A stretch of 64,000 nucleotides of DNA. Source: Selaginella moellendorffii. Its lineage: Eukaryota > Streptophyta > Lycopodiopsida > Selaginellales > Selaginellaceae. Position numbers and translations under genes: made by a program. Each line of letters starts with the position of its first letter. Within the stretch, counting starts at the first letter, position 1. The notes under the pieces are model-generated. The model made no database searches, had not been told where the DNA came from, and saw only the letters and a list, made by a program, of their open reading frames with translations. This document shows, in pieces, positions 31,751-43,379 of the stretch. The stretch covers positions 1,547,002 to 1,611,001 of the forward strand of contig NW_003314285.1 in the NCBI RefSeq assembly GCF_000143415.4. Reading direction: 5' to 3'.

Positions 31751-32476
31751 CTAGCGCATGGGAAAGAGCGGCAGGAGCTCCAATTTGCTGCTGGGCCGCG
31801 GCGATTCCAGCTGCAAAAACATCCGATTCATGGCCGCCGGGAGCTCGCGCTGATGCCGCGAGGAGCTGGAGGAAGAAGAGGCACTGCTACTGGGAGAGGG
31901 ATTTAGCGCCAGAGAGAGCGGCGATTTGGGACTGAGGAGATCGGTCATGGCATTCTTGAGGAAGAGATTCTTCGTGGAAGGAAGAGCCTTGATCACCATA
32001 TGCTTGGGCGGATCCTGGAGCTGGCCCTGCTGGAAGAATTTCATGGCGGCTTGCGAGCGCTTGGAGGAGAGGTTTGGGCGGCCCTGGCCCGAGGCCTTGG
32101 TGATGGGCATCTTGATCGAATCATCGCTCGCGCCAGTCAGCCGCTGGACGAGATCCCGGAAGCTGGAGGCATCGGCCTGGACGAAAGTGGTGGCGGTGCA
32201 ATGGAAATCACTCGACGCCACTGCAGTGGGCGTGGAATTCTCGACTCCCCTGTTCTTGCCGGACGAGGAAGAAGGAGAATTCGCCTTCCTCGACCTCTTG
32301 CTGGTGGTGTGATCGTCAATCGCGATCGCCTGCTTGGAATTCCCCCTCTTCTTCCTCCTCACCTTACTCTCCTCGTGATCGTTGCTGGTGCTGCTGCCCA
32401 TCTCCCACGACGAGCTCCCGCGGTCGTCTAGCTCCAAACTCTCGCGCGAATTGGGAGTGGGTGTTTGTCTCTCCAT
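31751..32476 (-). CDS. VQ-motif protein
   Basis: Intronless, 241 residues. The signature FxxxVQxxTG occurs as 'FRDLVQRLTG' (106-115), preceded by the typical 'TATTFVQADASS'. A basic cluster 'VRRKKRG' near residue 39 and 'SKRSRKA' near 59 may act as nuclear localisation signals. The remainder is Ser/Pro-rich and disordered, with a C-terminal 'LSPKSPLSLAL' segment and a poly-Ser run. VQ proteins bind group I and IIc WRKY transcription factors and modulate stress and defence transcription; many are MAP kinase substrates, and the SP sites here fit that. The start is the ATG at 32476 just upstream of 'ERQTPTPNSRESLEL'; the longer in-frame extension looks like leader translation and was rejected. 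Confidence 0.9.
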   Translation of the reverse strand: MERQTPTPNSRESLELDDRGSSSWEMGSSTSNDHEESKVRRKKRGNSKQAIAIDDHTTSKRSRKANSPSSSSGKNRGVENSTPTAVASSDFHCTATTFVQADASSFRDLVQRLTGASDDSIKMPITKASGQGRPNLSSKRSQAAMKFFQQGQLQDPPKHMVIKALPSTKNLFLKNAMTDLLSPKSPLSLALNPSPSSSASSSSSSSRHQRELPAAMNRMFLQLESPRPSSKLELLPLFPMR

Positions 32477-34116
32477 TCTCTCTCGATTAGAACTTCGGTA
32501 GAAGAATTGAGCGCTGGAAGAATATATAGGGACCAAGCAAACAAGAAAATGGAGTGGAACGAAGCAGCGAAGGAGAGCCTCTTTTTTTTTTTTTCGCAAC
32601 CCCTTTTACTAAGTCGCGAGGAGAGTCAGTCATGTTTAAGCGCTTCCATCTATTCACCAATGACTTCAACACCACACGACAAATCGACAAAAAATGCGCG
32701 TTTCTTCCTCTTTTATTTATTTATTTATATTTGAAATTATTATATCTTCGTGAATTTGTCTCTCAAGTCGCCAGTCAGTCGTCTCGTCCACCATTCGCAA
32801 AGTTTCAACGCGCGGACCACAAGTTCTTTGCTTCTTTCTCCTCGTTTAATGGCAGCTTCCTTCCCTTTTCAACGACGAAGAGGACCGTGTCGTGTTGTCC
32901 CACCGCCGCTCGCCACGAAGCAAATCCAACTGGAACTGGGAAACCACGCCGCCATTAGAAAATTCTCTCCGCGCAAGCAACACCACTGGCGTTTTGCCGG
33001 ACGCGTTTTCTTCGTTGTTCATAAACCCCCTGGCCCCTGAAAACGAAACGTGGTTGACCCTTGGATCCATTCCAAAGGCAAGCTGAAGCAGCGCTTTTAT
33101 CTACAGTCGCGGGACTGTATACCTGTTGTAGTCTTTGAATTGAGCTCTCCGCTCACGAAACTTCTGGGGCGAGGTTCCTGGAGACGACTCTGGCAGCGGT
33201 TCTACGTGAAACAGTGGAGTGTCGGCAGCCTACGTTCTTCCTGGAATTCCGGAACATAAAATCAGACTTGATGGTGGGAGAATGAACGAACATACCCCAC
33301 TTTTCTCGCGTCTCGCGTCCAATCCAATCTATCTCCACCAACGAAGCTGCGCCGCGAGAATAGTATACGCGTTGAATACCGAAAAGAAGTATCGATCGTG
33401 ACGAAGATACCGTCGAGCGGGTGGGACTTTGTGGCTCGTTGACAATGGCGGTGCTAACGCATTTGCATGCGCAACTTAGCTGGAGCGGACTTGAGGATAT
33501 GCACGAAGCGGCAGAAAGTAAAACAACAGCGGATTAAACAAATCAGAGTGTGCCTACCAGAAGCGGATGTAGCCAAGACCAGGAAAAAAGGGGAAAATAA
33601 TCAAAGCACGCCGACTCTGAAAGCTGTTGCGGGAAGAAGAAGAACAACAAAATGTTAGACAAACTCAAACTTTACATACAAAAGAACAAACGAGCCTTTA
33701 GAGATGAAGAACAGCTCTGTTCCTTCGTGCGTTGTTTCGGGGCCAAAGAAAAGTTTTTTTTTTCTCTGCGCAGCAAGTTGTCTGCATATAGAAAAGAAAT
33801 CAAGAACAACAGAAAAAGTCTCGACCAATTAAAGTACGAACCTTTTAAGCACGAAGAGGATGCGGAAAAAACTCCAGTTGCAAGACTTTCAAGTCCCTGT
33901 AAATAAAAATGGAAGCTTTCAGGAGACAATGAAAAAAACAAGAAGTTTTCACCTGGAGAGCTTGGCCTTGCCGTGATGTAATGTAAATGTAATCCCGTGC
34001 AACTCAAACGCATTCCGGAGGAAAATAAAAAAACATCTCTTCGTTGGCCGTGCCGTGCAACTCCAACGCCTTTCCGGAGGAAAAACAAAAACGTCTGGCT
34101 TGACGAGTCTCAGCAA
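32477..34116. other. Intergenic, no assignable gene
   Basis: Promoter side of the VQ gene, then mixed sequence with overlapping short ORFs only. A T-rich run is at 32581-32596. It ends with a pair of 44-base direct repeats listed separately. Nothing is recognisable as a gene. Confidence 0.4.
33995..34096 (+). repeat. Two 44-base imperfect direct repeats
   Basis: 33995-34038 and 34053-34096 begin CCGTGCAACTC or CCGTGCAACTCC and share the CCGGAGGAAAA core, separated by 14 bases. They lie directly 3' of the PPR gene at 34117 (minus strand), so they are in its 3' UTR or just beyond. Confidence 0.75.
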
Positions 34117-35880
34117 CTAGTTCGAAGCTACGAAGAGACTTGCCATCAAATCGTAGGCTGCTGTTGGTGCTCCTGAAGATGTTCTCTCCAGCCTCGTCAA
34201 TTTCTCAAACGCCACCTTTCCCACCGCAACGTTCCCCCACTTTCGGCAGGCATCCAGTAGCATCGTCCATGCCACAGAGTTCCCCTCCCAGGAGCGAGGC
34301 ATCGCTTCCACCATAGCTTCCACTCCACCAGCACGTCCCAACAAGTCTGCCATGCAACTGTAATGTTGAATCCCTGGCTCAATACCACCCCTTGCTACAG
34401 CCGCCTCCAAACACTGCTTCCCTTCGTCAACCAGGCCCGAGCGACTACACGCGGCTAGAACGCAGAGGAGAGCCACCGCATTTGGCCGACAAGAATCGTC
34501 CTGCATGGCCTGGAGAAACTCAAACACGAGGCGAGCGTCGCCATGGAGGCTGTAGCCAGCGAGCAGTGATGTCCAAGTCACCGAATCTCTCGTTGGAACC
34601 GCATCAAAGACGAGCTGAGCATCGACTGTGCTGCCGCATTTGCCATAAACGTCGACCAGGCAGTTTCCCAGAAGCAAATCTCTCTCAAGCATTCCGGATC
34701 TTAAGATCCCAGCGTGGAGTCTCTTCACCGCTTCCAGGCAGCCACAGCCTGCTTTGAGCGCAGCAACGTAAGTTCGGCAGTTTGGAGTAAGTCCATGGTC
34801 GACCATCTGATAGAAAAGCTCCAGAGCTACGCCTGCTTCGCCATTCTCTACGAGTCCCATCTCAAGTGAAGTCCAAGGCACCACTAGATCGATGGCAGAG
34901 TTTCTGCCCCCGCCGCGGCCGCAAACTATTTCATTGAAAACTCGCCGAGAGTCTTCCATGCTTCCACACTTGGCATACATGTCCACCATCGTGCCTGCCA
35001 GCAGAGCTTCCGAAGAGCAGCCGGACAAGCACGCTTGCGAGTGGAAGGCCATGCCTTTCTCTAAAGCCTTCACCTTGACAAGCTTACCGTTGTCTTGGAG
35101 CGGACCATCTTCTCTCTCGGCCAAGCCAATGCAAGCCTTGCAAACAGCCACGAAACTGAGATGGTTGAAACTTCCAAAACCTTGGCCGTCTTCAATCCAT
35201 CGGGTGATCGCCTCTAGAGCCTGCTCGAGCTCTCCATTCTCTACGTGCCCGAGAACCAAGGAGTTCCAGGACACCACGTCGCGCTCCTTCATGCTGTCGA
35301 AAACTCTGGCTGCATCCACCATGCTCCCACACTTGGCATAAAAGTTGACGAGCGAGTTTGCTACGAAAGTGTTGCTCAGCTCATCACCCAGCACTCTAGA
35401 GTGAATCGCCATTCCTTTCTCCAAAGAATCCGCCTTCACGAATTTTTCCCCGACCTGGACACCTCGTTCTTTCGCTGCCAGGCTCGAGCAGGCCTTGAGA
35501 AGAGCTACCAGAGTCCATGAATTCGGCGAGAAGCCATCGCGGATCATCTTGGAGAAGAGATCCAAGGCAAGAAACCCCTCCCCATTCTCAGCATAGCAAA
35601 GAATCATGGCTGTCCAGACCACTACATCCCTGTCCCTGTCCTGGATTCGATCGAAAACCCGTCGAGCCTCCATCGCGCTGCCGCATTTTCCATACATGTT
35701 GATCAAGCTACTCGCCACACGAGGATTGGAATCGTACCCTGTGTGGATCGCATCGGCGTGGATCCTCCTCCCTCTCTCCAAATCCCTGGCGCCGGTGCAA
35801 GATTTCAATGCCGCCACACTTGCCTTGATCGAGAATAGCTGCCGAGCGATGGCGCCATCGCCAAATCTCCTCGCCTCCAT
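34117..35880 (-). CDS. PLS-class PPR protein with spacer insertions
   Basis: Intronless, 587 residues. It opens 'ALKSCTGARDLERGRRIHADAI', 'INMYGKCGSAMEARRVFDRI', then P/L/S repeats ('DVVVWTAMILCYAENGE', 'DVVSWNSLVLGHVENGE', 'DSVTWTSLLAGYSLHGD') and closes 'VALLCVLAACSRSGLVDEG', 'HYSCMADLLGRAGGVEA', 'WTMLLDACRKWGN' with a shortened E1 and no DYW. Two L-type motifs contain insertions of about 15-20 residues before 'KALEKGMAxHS' ('AKERGVQVGEKFVKADS' and 'EREDGPLQDNGKLVKVK'), seen in some lycophyte PPR proteins. It differs in style from the S-rich PPR genes of this window and has a more GC-rich coding sequence. Its start codon is 18 bases from the stop side of the P450 relic; both are on the minus strand. 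Confidence 0.9.
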   Translation of the reverse strand: MEARRFGDGAIARQLFSIKASVAALKSCTGARDLERGRRIHADAIHTGYDSNPRVASSLINMYGKCGSAMEARRVFDRIQDRDRDVVVWTAMILCYAENGEGFLALDLFSKMIRDGFSPNSWTLVALLKACSSLAAKERGVQVGEKFVKADSLEKGMAIHSRVLGDELSNTFVANSLVNFYAKCGSMVDAARVFDSMKERDVVSWNSLVLGHVENGELEQALEAITRWIEDGQGFGSFNHLSFVAVCKACIGLAEREDGPLQDNGKLVKVKALEKGMAFHSQACLSGCSSEALLAGTMVDMYAKCGSMEDSRRVFNEIVCGRGGGRNSAIDLVVPWTSLEMGLVENGEAGVALELFYQMVDHGLTPNCRTYVAALKAGCGCLEAVKRLHAGILRSGMLERDLLLGNCLVDVYGKCGSTVDAQLVFDAVPTRDSVTWTSLLAGYSLHGDARLVFEFLQAMQDDSCRPNAVALLCVLAACSRSGLVDEGKQCLEAAVARGGIEPGIQHYSCMADLLGRAGGVEAMVEAMPRSWEGNSVAWTMLLDACRKWGNVAVGKVAFEKLTRLERTSSGAPTAAYDLMASLFVASN

Positions 35881-35897
35881 CGCTCATGTCTAGAACC

Positions 35898-37446
35898 CTA
35901 GAAATATTTTCTCTGATATATTTCAAACAGGATAGAAGCGCGCGGCACTGCCAGGAGCTCGAGAGGGATCGCGCGAGGGATCGTGAGGCCACTCTCCTCG
36001 CTCATATCCAGCCGCGATAGCCCTGGCGGTAAGCTCCAGTGGAATCCGTGCAGCAAGTTCGCGAGGACGAGCATCACCATCGTGAATCCCAGCTGAATCC
36101 CGGGGCATCCACGCCGGCCGGATCCAAACGGGAGCACCTCAAAGTCGCGGCCGCGGACATCGATCGCGCCGCTGCCCAGGAATCTCTCGGGTTTGAAAGC
36201 CAGGGGATCGCTCCACGACGCCTCGCTCCTGGCGATCCCATAGATGTTGATGAAGACGCGAGTTTTTGGAGGAATGGTGTAGCGCTCGAGTTGGCACTCG
36301 TGCGTTGTCTCGTAGATGAGGATGGTGGATGCAAGCGCAGTGTTTCCTTCACCACCGCGGTTAGAAACTCGAGCTCCTCCAGTCGATCTTCCTCCACGAG
36401 CGAATTTCTGCCGAAAGTTTGGAGGAGCTCCTCTTGTGCTCGCTCCAGCGATCGAGGATTGTTGATGAGCTCCGCCATCGCCCACTCCACCGTCAAAGCG
36501 CTGGTGTCAGTGCCGCCTCCTATCACATCCTGGAAGTGGACGATCGATCGAAACAACAACAAAGAGATCAAGAGATTCTTACACTGATGAGTCCCTTGCG
36601 ATCGCGATCCGTGCGGCAAATCTCGTCGTTTCGAAGGGTGGCAGTGATGAAATCGTCACTGCCACTGCTATTGCCGCGGTGTTCGTCGATCTCTTTCTGG
36701 ATGATATCGTCTATCTCGCCGTGAACTCTTTTCATGCGCGCCACCTTTGCGAGATCCAACCACCAGAGCCAAGGTACGTAGTCGCCGACGTGAACTTCCC
36801 CGCCAGCAACGAAGGATTCTTTCATCGCTCGCTTGTAAACCCCGGCCGAGGATCGGGAGCTCTCCGACGATCCCATGACACACACTCGCATGATATCGAA
36901 AGTGAGATCCGCGAGCAAGCTCGTCAAGTTCACGCAAATCCCCGCCTTGGACATCTCCTTTGCTCTCGCCATCGCTGCCGCAACCTCGGCCGCTCGCACC
37001 GGCCGCGATTCCTCGATTCGTCTCGAGGTCAGGAGCTCCAGCGAGCAAAGCTTGCGCAAGTTTCTCCACTGCTGGCCGTAGGGAGCCCATAGAATCCCCG
37101 CCGCGTTGTCTCCCAGGATCCTGGAGGCCGCCAAGCTGGGCCGCGATGAGAAGACGATGTCGTTCACCTTGAGAGCCTCTCGAGCAAACTCGGGCGACGA
37201 GATAAGCAGGCATGGATATGATCCAAGCTTGAGCATTAGACACGGGCCATAGCGCTCGGCCAGTTCGATGAAGGAGACGTGTGGCAATTTGCCAAGTAAG
37301 TGAAGGTGGCCGATTATCGGGAGAGCAAATCCTGGCGAGGGGGGCAAATTACCTCGGTAGATCCTTGTTCTTGGCGCGAAGAACAGACTCCAGGCAATCC
37401 ATGATAGAAAAATTGCTGCCGTGCCGATTTGAAACAAGCCCTCCAT
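35898..37446 (-). pseudogene. Cytochrome P450 (A-type, CYP71-clan-like), frameshifted
   Basis: Exon 1 (36583-37446, 288 residues) starts with a membrane anchor ('AAIFLSWIAWSLFF'), the proline hinge 'LPPSPGFALPIIGHLHLL' and the C-helix 'YGQQWRNLRKLC'. After a 53-base GT-AG intron, exon 2 (from 36529) has the I-helix 'GGGTDTSALTVEWA' and K-helix 'KETLRLHP'. At about 36320-36327 the frame is lost: the expected text 'ILIYETTHECQLERY' continues in another frame, through 'FKPERFLG' (PERF) and the heme loop 'PFGSGRRGCPG', to a stop at 35898. A few residues normally following 'LRLHP' are missing, so a small deletion is likely. Everything else is intact, so the lesion is recent or an assembly error. 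The subfamily cannot be named from sight. Confidence 0.8.
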
Positions 37447-40122
37447 AGCCAAGTAAAAAACGGAGTTCTTGGAAATGGTCGTCCAGAAGTTTATTGTCAC
37501 GAGACAAGGTGGCACTGTTGAAAGATTTGGAGTTTAGTTTCGAGTCGGGCATCTCTAATTTGAAACTCTGTAGCGATTTTGTTACACCCCCGGACCCTTG
37601 CATGATCTTCTATAAGATCACTGTCACAAAGGCTGCATTAGTCAAGATCTCCAGCGATTGATTGATCGATCAATCGCTCTCCATCCACTCCCATGTGATC
37701 GCAAATCACTAATTAAGTAGGGGGATATCGATCCAGGAAGACGTGCTCGATCGTCTCGAGCCCGACTTGATTGATGTTTCATTTCCCTCTCGATCCCAAC
37801 ACTTGGCTCGAGTTGACTGTCCAAATTCACTGGTCGGATAGATGCGATCAAATCAATCACGCGAGGGAGAGCTTTACAACATGGGGCGGATTAAAAGTAT
37901 TCCAGGGCAGAGAGATCCCTTCAACAAGACCACGTTAACGAACTTAAAACCCTTTCTGTCACTTCCAAGGCCAGCAAACCCTCACATGCCAGCCATCCAA
38001 AAGCTTGCATTTCTTCCAGCAAACACTTGCCAGGCAAAAGGAAAGAGAAGATGCCGCCCTAACACGTGTCATAGTGGCGTGGCGGCAGGAATGACACGTC
38101 GCGTCCACGTCCGCACGTTTTTCTCACATTCGTTTTCGAATCAATGTGAGTGAGTGGCACCACCAAATTTGCGAGCTCCCTTTCGTTGTTCCACCAACTT
38201 TTCTTGCGGGGAGATGCTAGGTCTGGGCAATTCTTCCACAGCTTTTGGGGGAATTGAATGGCGCGATATGGAAACATTGTCGCTCATGGGCGCGATTTAA
38301 TCGCGAGCACGCCAAGCCAAACCAATTTGGTTGGAGCAACCAGCACAAGAGATTGAATGCGTTATACTTTAATGGTGGCCAAGGATCTTGGACAGCATAT
38401 TCCATACACACCCCTCCAATCATTGGACGAGAAGCTTATACCAAGTCTTATCATTCGTAGATTTTGTCGTCCTTGCAAGTGATCTACGATCAGCGTTAAC
38501 AAGAGCTCGCGATCAATCACAATCTCCGCCCACTCTTTCGGCTTTCGTAAACAAATCCCCCGAGGAGGCTTCGATACATTGCAAAATCAACAAGGTTTAG
38601 CTTGGCGGCCAAGATTTGCATCCAAATCTTTCGGCTTTCTAGAAGAAGCTCGGCTGGCTGTTTGATTATTCACGGCTGGCCCTGGGACGAAAAGATTGGC
38701 TGGCGTTTCCTCATCACACTCCATATACATGGTATGTAGTTGCGGGTGTAGAAATACTATATTGTTTCTATAACTATGACATTGTGTGGGTGTGTCTATG
38801 TGTTGTTGTTGTTGTAAGTCCAGACTTTCATTTGGCATGTGATGTCCACTTCTCGCACTGCCAAGGGCTTTACTAGTGATTGATTGATTGATAGATTTCT
38901 TCGACCTCCCTCCTTTTTTTAATTTCCCTGCTTTCGCGGCGGCGGGCGGGCGCGCCGGTTATACGCCATGTCTTGCCAGCCTTTCCAAGACCTAAAACCC
39001 AGTCTTTGAAAACATGGAAAATATGAACAAGACGATGGAAAAGCGAAAACGCCTCGCAAGAAGTCCATGAAAACAAAAGCCCTGACCTCCACCACATTGA
39101 TCTCGTGGTAGCGGGAAATTTTTCTTTTGCCCTTTCACGACGCATATTCTCTGGAATCGACGGGAGATTGCATGCGAATGACGTGGCTCGTGGATACCTA
39201 ACACATAGCTGGATCTTTCGCACACGCAATTGTTTTGGAGGGAGGGGATATTCCCATCGCCCATAATCCCGTACCATTGATTGATCAAGCAAAGCCTAGT
39301 GCCCGTAGAGGCAGCTCACGCAGCGCTGGCAAACATGGCCAGCTGCCCTCTTGGTGGCCGTCGGATGGTGGAATCGGAGGGCGGAGCACGTGGTGGCGCT
39401 TTCACACGGCTGCGCATATCTAGCGGTTAGTGCAACGGCCACGTGGTGCGGGTCGCGGATCCGACGGCCCATGTCTCGCCACCACGGCGCGGCATTACGG
39501 ATCCGGGGCCTCGCGGCGGATCGGACGGCTGGCGTTGCCGAGGGCTCTTTGGGGCGGCTTTTAGCGATGGCCTATTTGTGCGTGTGTAGGTAGCTTAGAG
39601 TTCTTGCATTGGCGCACTGGCGCATTCTAGTAGCGGTAGATATAGCGGCATTGGAGGCTTCGATCGATCGATCGATTCACGGAGGCGCCGGTGCCGCGCT
39701 GCTCGAAATTCTTTGATCCGCGGCGTGTGGATCTGCATTGGCGCTAGGAATCGCCTAGGTCGCGCTCGCTGTGCTAGATCGACCCGGCTAATCGATATTT
39801 CGGGCGCTCAAGCTCGCTTGACGGCCACTCCAGCTCCAGCGGGGGATGACTGTGAGGCATTGCTTCACTACCCTAGCAGCGCTGGAGGACGAGGAGGCGT
39901 CCTTCGTGAATGCAGGCGGCGGCACATCCCCTGCATTCTCTCGCTCGTTTATGGTACCAGATGTGCGTAGATCTGACACATTTCCAGTGAAGCCGGGCTT
40001 GATCGCGCTCCCCTGATTCGCAGCATTGCGATTTTCTTTCCAGCATTGGTTTGGGAAGCAACGCAGAGGATCGTCTGAAATTTCGAGGTAAATTTCTATC
40101 AACCATCCACTGAATCGTGGAT
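37447..40122. other. Long intergenic region, no assignable gene
   Basis: About 2.7 kb with only short overlapping ORFs. Contains the P450 promoter side, CG- and GC-rich stretches around 38930-38960 and 39300-39700, a CGATCGATCGATCGATT run near 39661, and the 5' leader of the TTL gene. No tRNA or other RNA is recognised. Confidence 0.4.
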
Positions 40123-43100
40123 ATGGCGCAGTGCTATGCGGAAAGCAAGCCCATCGGCACTTTCGACATGCATGGCGGGAGGCTGTATTGCTCTGGCTAT
40201 GGTGGCGACCATCTCAAGCCATTTAGAAGCTACTCCAAGTACGCGGCGGCATCGGCGGCTAACAGCGCGGAGATGATCGTGCCAATGTTTTTCAAGCAGC
40301 AGAAGCACAATCAAACCAGCCGAGCATCGCTTGAGACCGTTTCCACGAGCACCACTCTGGAGGCGGCGAATCCTCCAGAGGCCGATCGCATCGCAGATGC
40401 CACTGTCAAGCTGGGATTGCCGAGCGACGAGATTCCAAAGCCACCTGTGATGAGGAAACTGTCTGGGGAGCTTACAGCGCCCACCAAGAAGGCCGATTCC
40501 AAGACCGAGATCGGGAGTTCCAGATCCGATGTAGACGGTGCGGTCGCAGCTCCCAAGCCATCCAGTAGACACAGCTCGGGAGAAATCACTTCGGAAGTGG
40601 GAGAGGCTCCATCGACAAGCCAACCTTCGAAGCTAATTGGCGGTGTGGTGGCCAATGGCAGTGGAGGAACTATTGGTGGTACGAGGACGAGGATTTCTAA
40701 AGCCGCAGCATCGTCTCACCAAAGCTGGCCTAGCAGCCCAGCTAACTTTCGACCGGCTCCAAGGACTCGCAATCTCAGCGAAGGAAGCTTTAGTATGATC
40801 TTCCCGGAGGAGGGACACAGCAGATTATATTTCACCAGTCCAACGAAAGCGAGATCGAAGGAACCAACCAAAGTGTCTGACGTTCAAGACAGCAAGGCCG
40901 GCTTCGCGACGAACTCTGCGTTTCCTGACAGGAAGCCGGATGGAGTTGTGAGAGTAACTCCAAAACGAGGAGAGTTGACGGAAGGTGGCGGCAAGGCAAG
41001 GAGTTATACCGGGAGTCCTCCTCGAACGCTGAACAAGGAGGTTCCATCCATTCGACATTCCAGAAACGTGAGTGATGGAAACTGGGGAGTGTTCAACAAT
41101 GGCGCGAGGGGAGGCAACCTTTTCCGGTCAAACCTTTCAGCCTCTAAGCCTCAGGTTCCTGCTGCTGAGAAAGCTACGCCTCCATCGATCAAGCCAACCG
41201 GAGCAGCAGCAAAAGTTCAAAGTGAAGGGATGAATTGCGGGTTTGTTTCTGGCGGTAGCTTTGCCAGAGGCGGTGTCCCTGCCGGTGAGAAGACCTCCGT
41301 TGCGCAGGAGTCGACGATACCATCTTACGGCAGCGTAAGTAAAGGTGGTGCACTCGCTAGTAGCAACGATCCTCAAAAACCGAACGGTAAAAAGGTCACG
41401 GCTGAGTCTTATGGAACTGGAAATGTGTTCCTCATGGGCGAAAGTATGTTGCTGAAGAAGGCTCTCACCAGCAAGGACGCAGAAGAAGTTAAGAACATCG
41501 GAAACGACCAGTATAAGAAAGGCCACTTCCTGGAGGCCTTGTCTCTGTACGATCGAGCGATATCTTTGTCACCTGGTCAAGCGCCTTACCACAGCAACAG
41601 AGCAGCCGTTTTGGCAGCACTGGGACGCTTGGTTGAGGCTGTACAGGAATGCCAACAAGCCATCGTCCTTGATCCAAGTTATTCTCGTGCACACTTGCGG
41701 CTAGGAACACTGTTTCTCAGGTACAGTCCCAGTTTTCCAACTCCTTGCTGCATCATCTTATGGTTGGTGTCTTGTTCCAGACTAGGATGGACAGACGAGG
41801 CGAAAAGGCATTTGCAAGGAAATGAAGGCGGAGACTTGCAGCGATTGGAAAGTATTGCTCTTCATCTAGCCAAGTGTCACGACGCGAGAAGGCTGAGAGA
41901 TTGGCAAATGGTTATAAGAGAGAGTGATGCGGCTGTCGTTGCGGGTGCGGATTCCTCGGTCCAGGTACGTAGTTCCCGGTGTAAGTATGTTCTCAAGTTT
42001 TTTCTTCAAAATGCAGGCATACGCTCTCAAGGCAGAAGCTCTGCTAAACCTTTGTAAGGTGAACGAAGCTGATAGGGCCATTTTGTGCGCCCAGCGGAAT
42101 TTGAAACAAAAGCATGTAGTGGACGAACGCGTGTACTTCATCGCTCAAGCGAAGATAGACCTGGCTCAAGGACGGTAATGTTTTAAATGCTTATGTCCAA
42201 TACCTGATTCAAGTTACAGGTTTGAAGAAGCGCTTCAAGCAGCAGAGAAAGCTAGCGCAAACGAACCGTTCAATGCGGAAGTTTCTGGATTCGACAAGAC
42301 AGTCCGTAGGTTAGTGAAGGCAAGAGCAACCGGCAATGACCTTTTCAAGGCTGGCAAATTCCTCGAGGCTTCAACCGCTTACGGCGAGGGATTGGAGCTC
42401 GATCCAGAAAATGCCATCCTATACTGCAACAGAGCAGCATGCAGGTCGAAGCTCCGGCTTTGGGAGAAGGCTATTGAGGACTGTAACGCTGCCCTCAACG
42501 TACAGCCCAGTTACACAAAGGCTCTTCTCCGACGTGCACAGTGTTACACCCAGGTACTTCAATCTCTATTACTTGCTGATTGATAGGCCTGTCGTTTAAT
42601 ATGATGCAGCTTGAGCGATGGGACAGTGCACTCGAAGACTACATGGTTCTGAAAAGTAAGCTTCCTGGGGACGTGGAAGTTGCCAGGGCACTGTTCGAAG
42701 TGCAAATCGCTCAGAAGAAAGCAAGAGGAGAAGAAGTTTACAAAGTCAGTTTTGGAGGAGGTGGAGTCGAGGAGGTCTATAGCCCCGACCAATTCAAGGA
42801 AGCCATCACATCTCCAGGTATTACACAGCCAAGTGCTGCATGGCGGTGAGAAACCCACTCTAAGCTTGTGCTGTGCTTTCAGGTCTAGCTGTCGTTCATT
42901 TCATAACCAGATGGAGCGAGCGGTGCAAGCAGATTACGCCGTTTATCAATTTATTGTCAAAAAGATATCCTTCTGTCAACTTTGTCAAGGTAGCCGCTCC
43001 TTTTTTTTATGCTTTGCTTTTCTCAGCATCTAATTCGCTGCAGGTTGATATCGAGGACCACCCATTTCTGGCCAAGACTGAGGGTGTAGGTACCGTCCCA

Positions 43101-43196
43101 ACTTTCAAGCTGTACAAGAACGGGCTTAAAGTAACCGAGATGCTGGGTCCTAGCCAACAAAAGCTCGAAGATGCGGTGCAGCACTATATTTTATAG
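40123..43196 (+). CDS. TTL protein (TPR repeats with thioredoxin-like domain)
   Basis: Seven exons: 40123-41720, 41781-41964, 42017-42174, 42220-42553, 42610-42817, 42883-42989, 43044-43196. All borders are GT-AG and the sum gives 913 residues. Residues 1 to about 440 are a long disordered Ser/Gly/Pro region with recurring 'RxxSEGxxSMIF'-like and 'RHSRNVSDGNWG' motifs. TPR motifs follow ('EEVKNIGNDQYKKGHFLEAL', cut at 20; 'YHSNRAAVLAALGR'; a second block from 'ARATGNDLFKAGKFLEAS'). The C-terminus is a thioredoxin fold ('LAVVHFITRWSERCKQITPF', 'GVGTVPTFKLYKNG'). The usual CxxC is replaced by 'SERC', as in other TTL proteins, so it is not a redox thioredoxin. In Arabidopsis TTL proteins scaffold brassinosteroid and cellulose-synthase regulation in stress. 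Longer than the usual roughly 700 residues because of the N-terminal region. Confidence 0.92.
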
Positions 43197-43379
43197 CCCG
43201 AGGTGCATGACTTAGTGGAGGGAATAAGGAGGAAGCACCAGTAGCAGGCGAGAAACAATTTTTTTGCAGGCAAATGAAATAACTTCTTGGCTCGAGAAGT
43301 TTGCCTGGTGACTTAGAGAGCTACATTACAAGCGCAGGCAGCCCAAGTGTAAAAAGAAAGGGTGTTAGAGACGGAGAGC

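Noticed and set aside
32750-33040. ORF with basic N-terminus considered as a plastid-targeted small protein
   Set aside because: No conserved domain, overlapping ORFs in all frames of similar quality, and no splice context.
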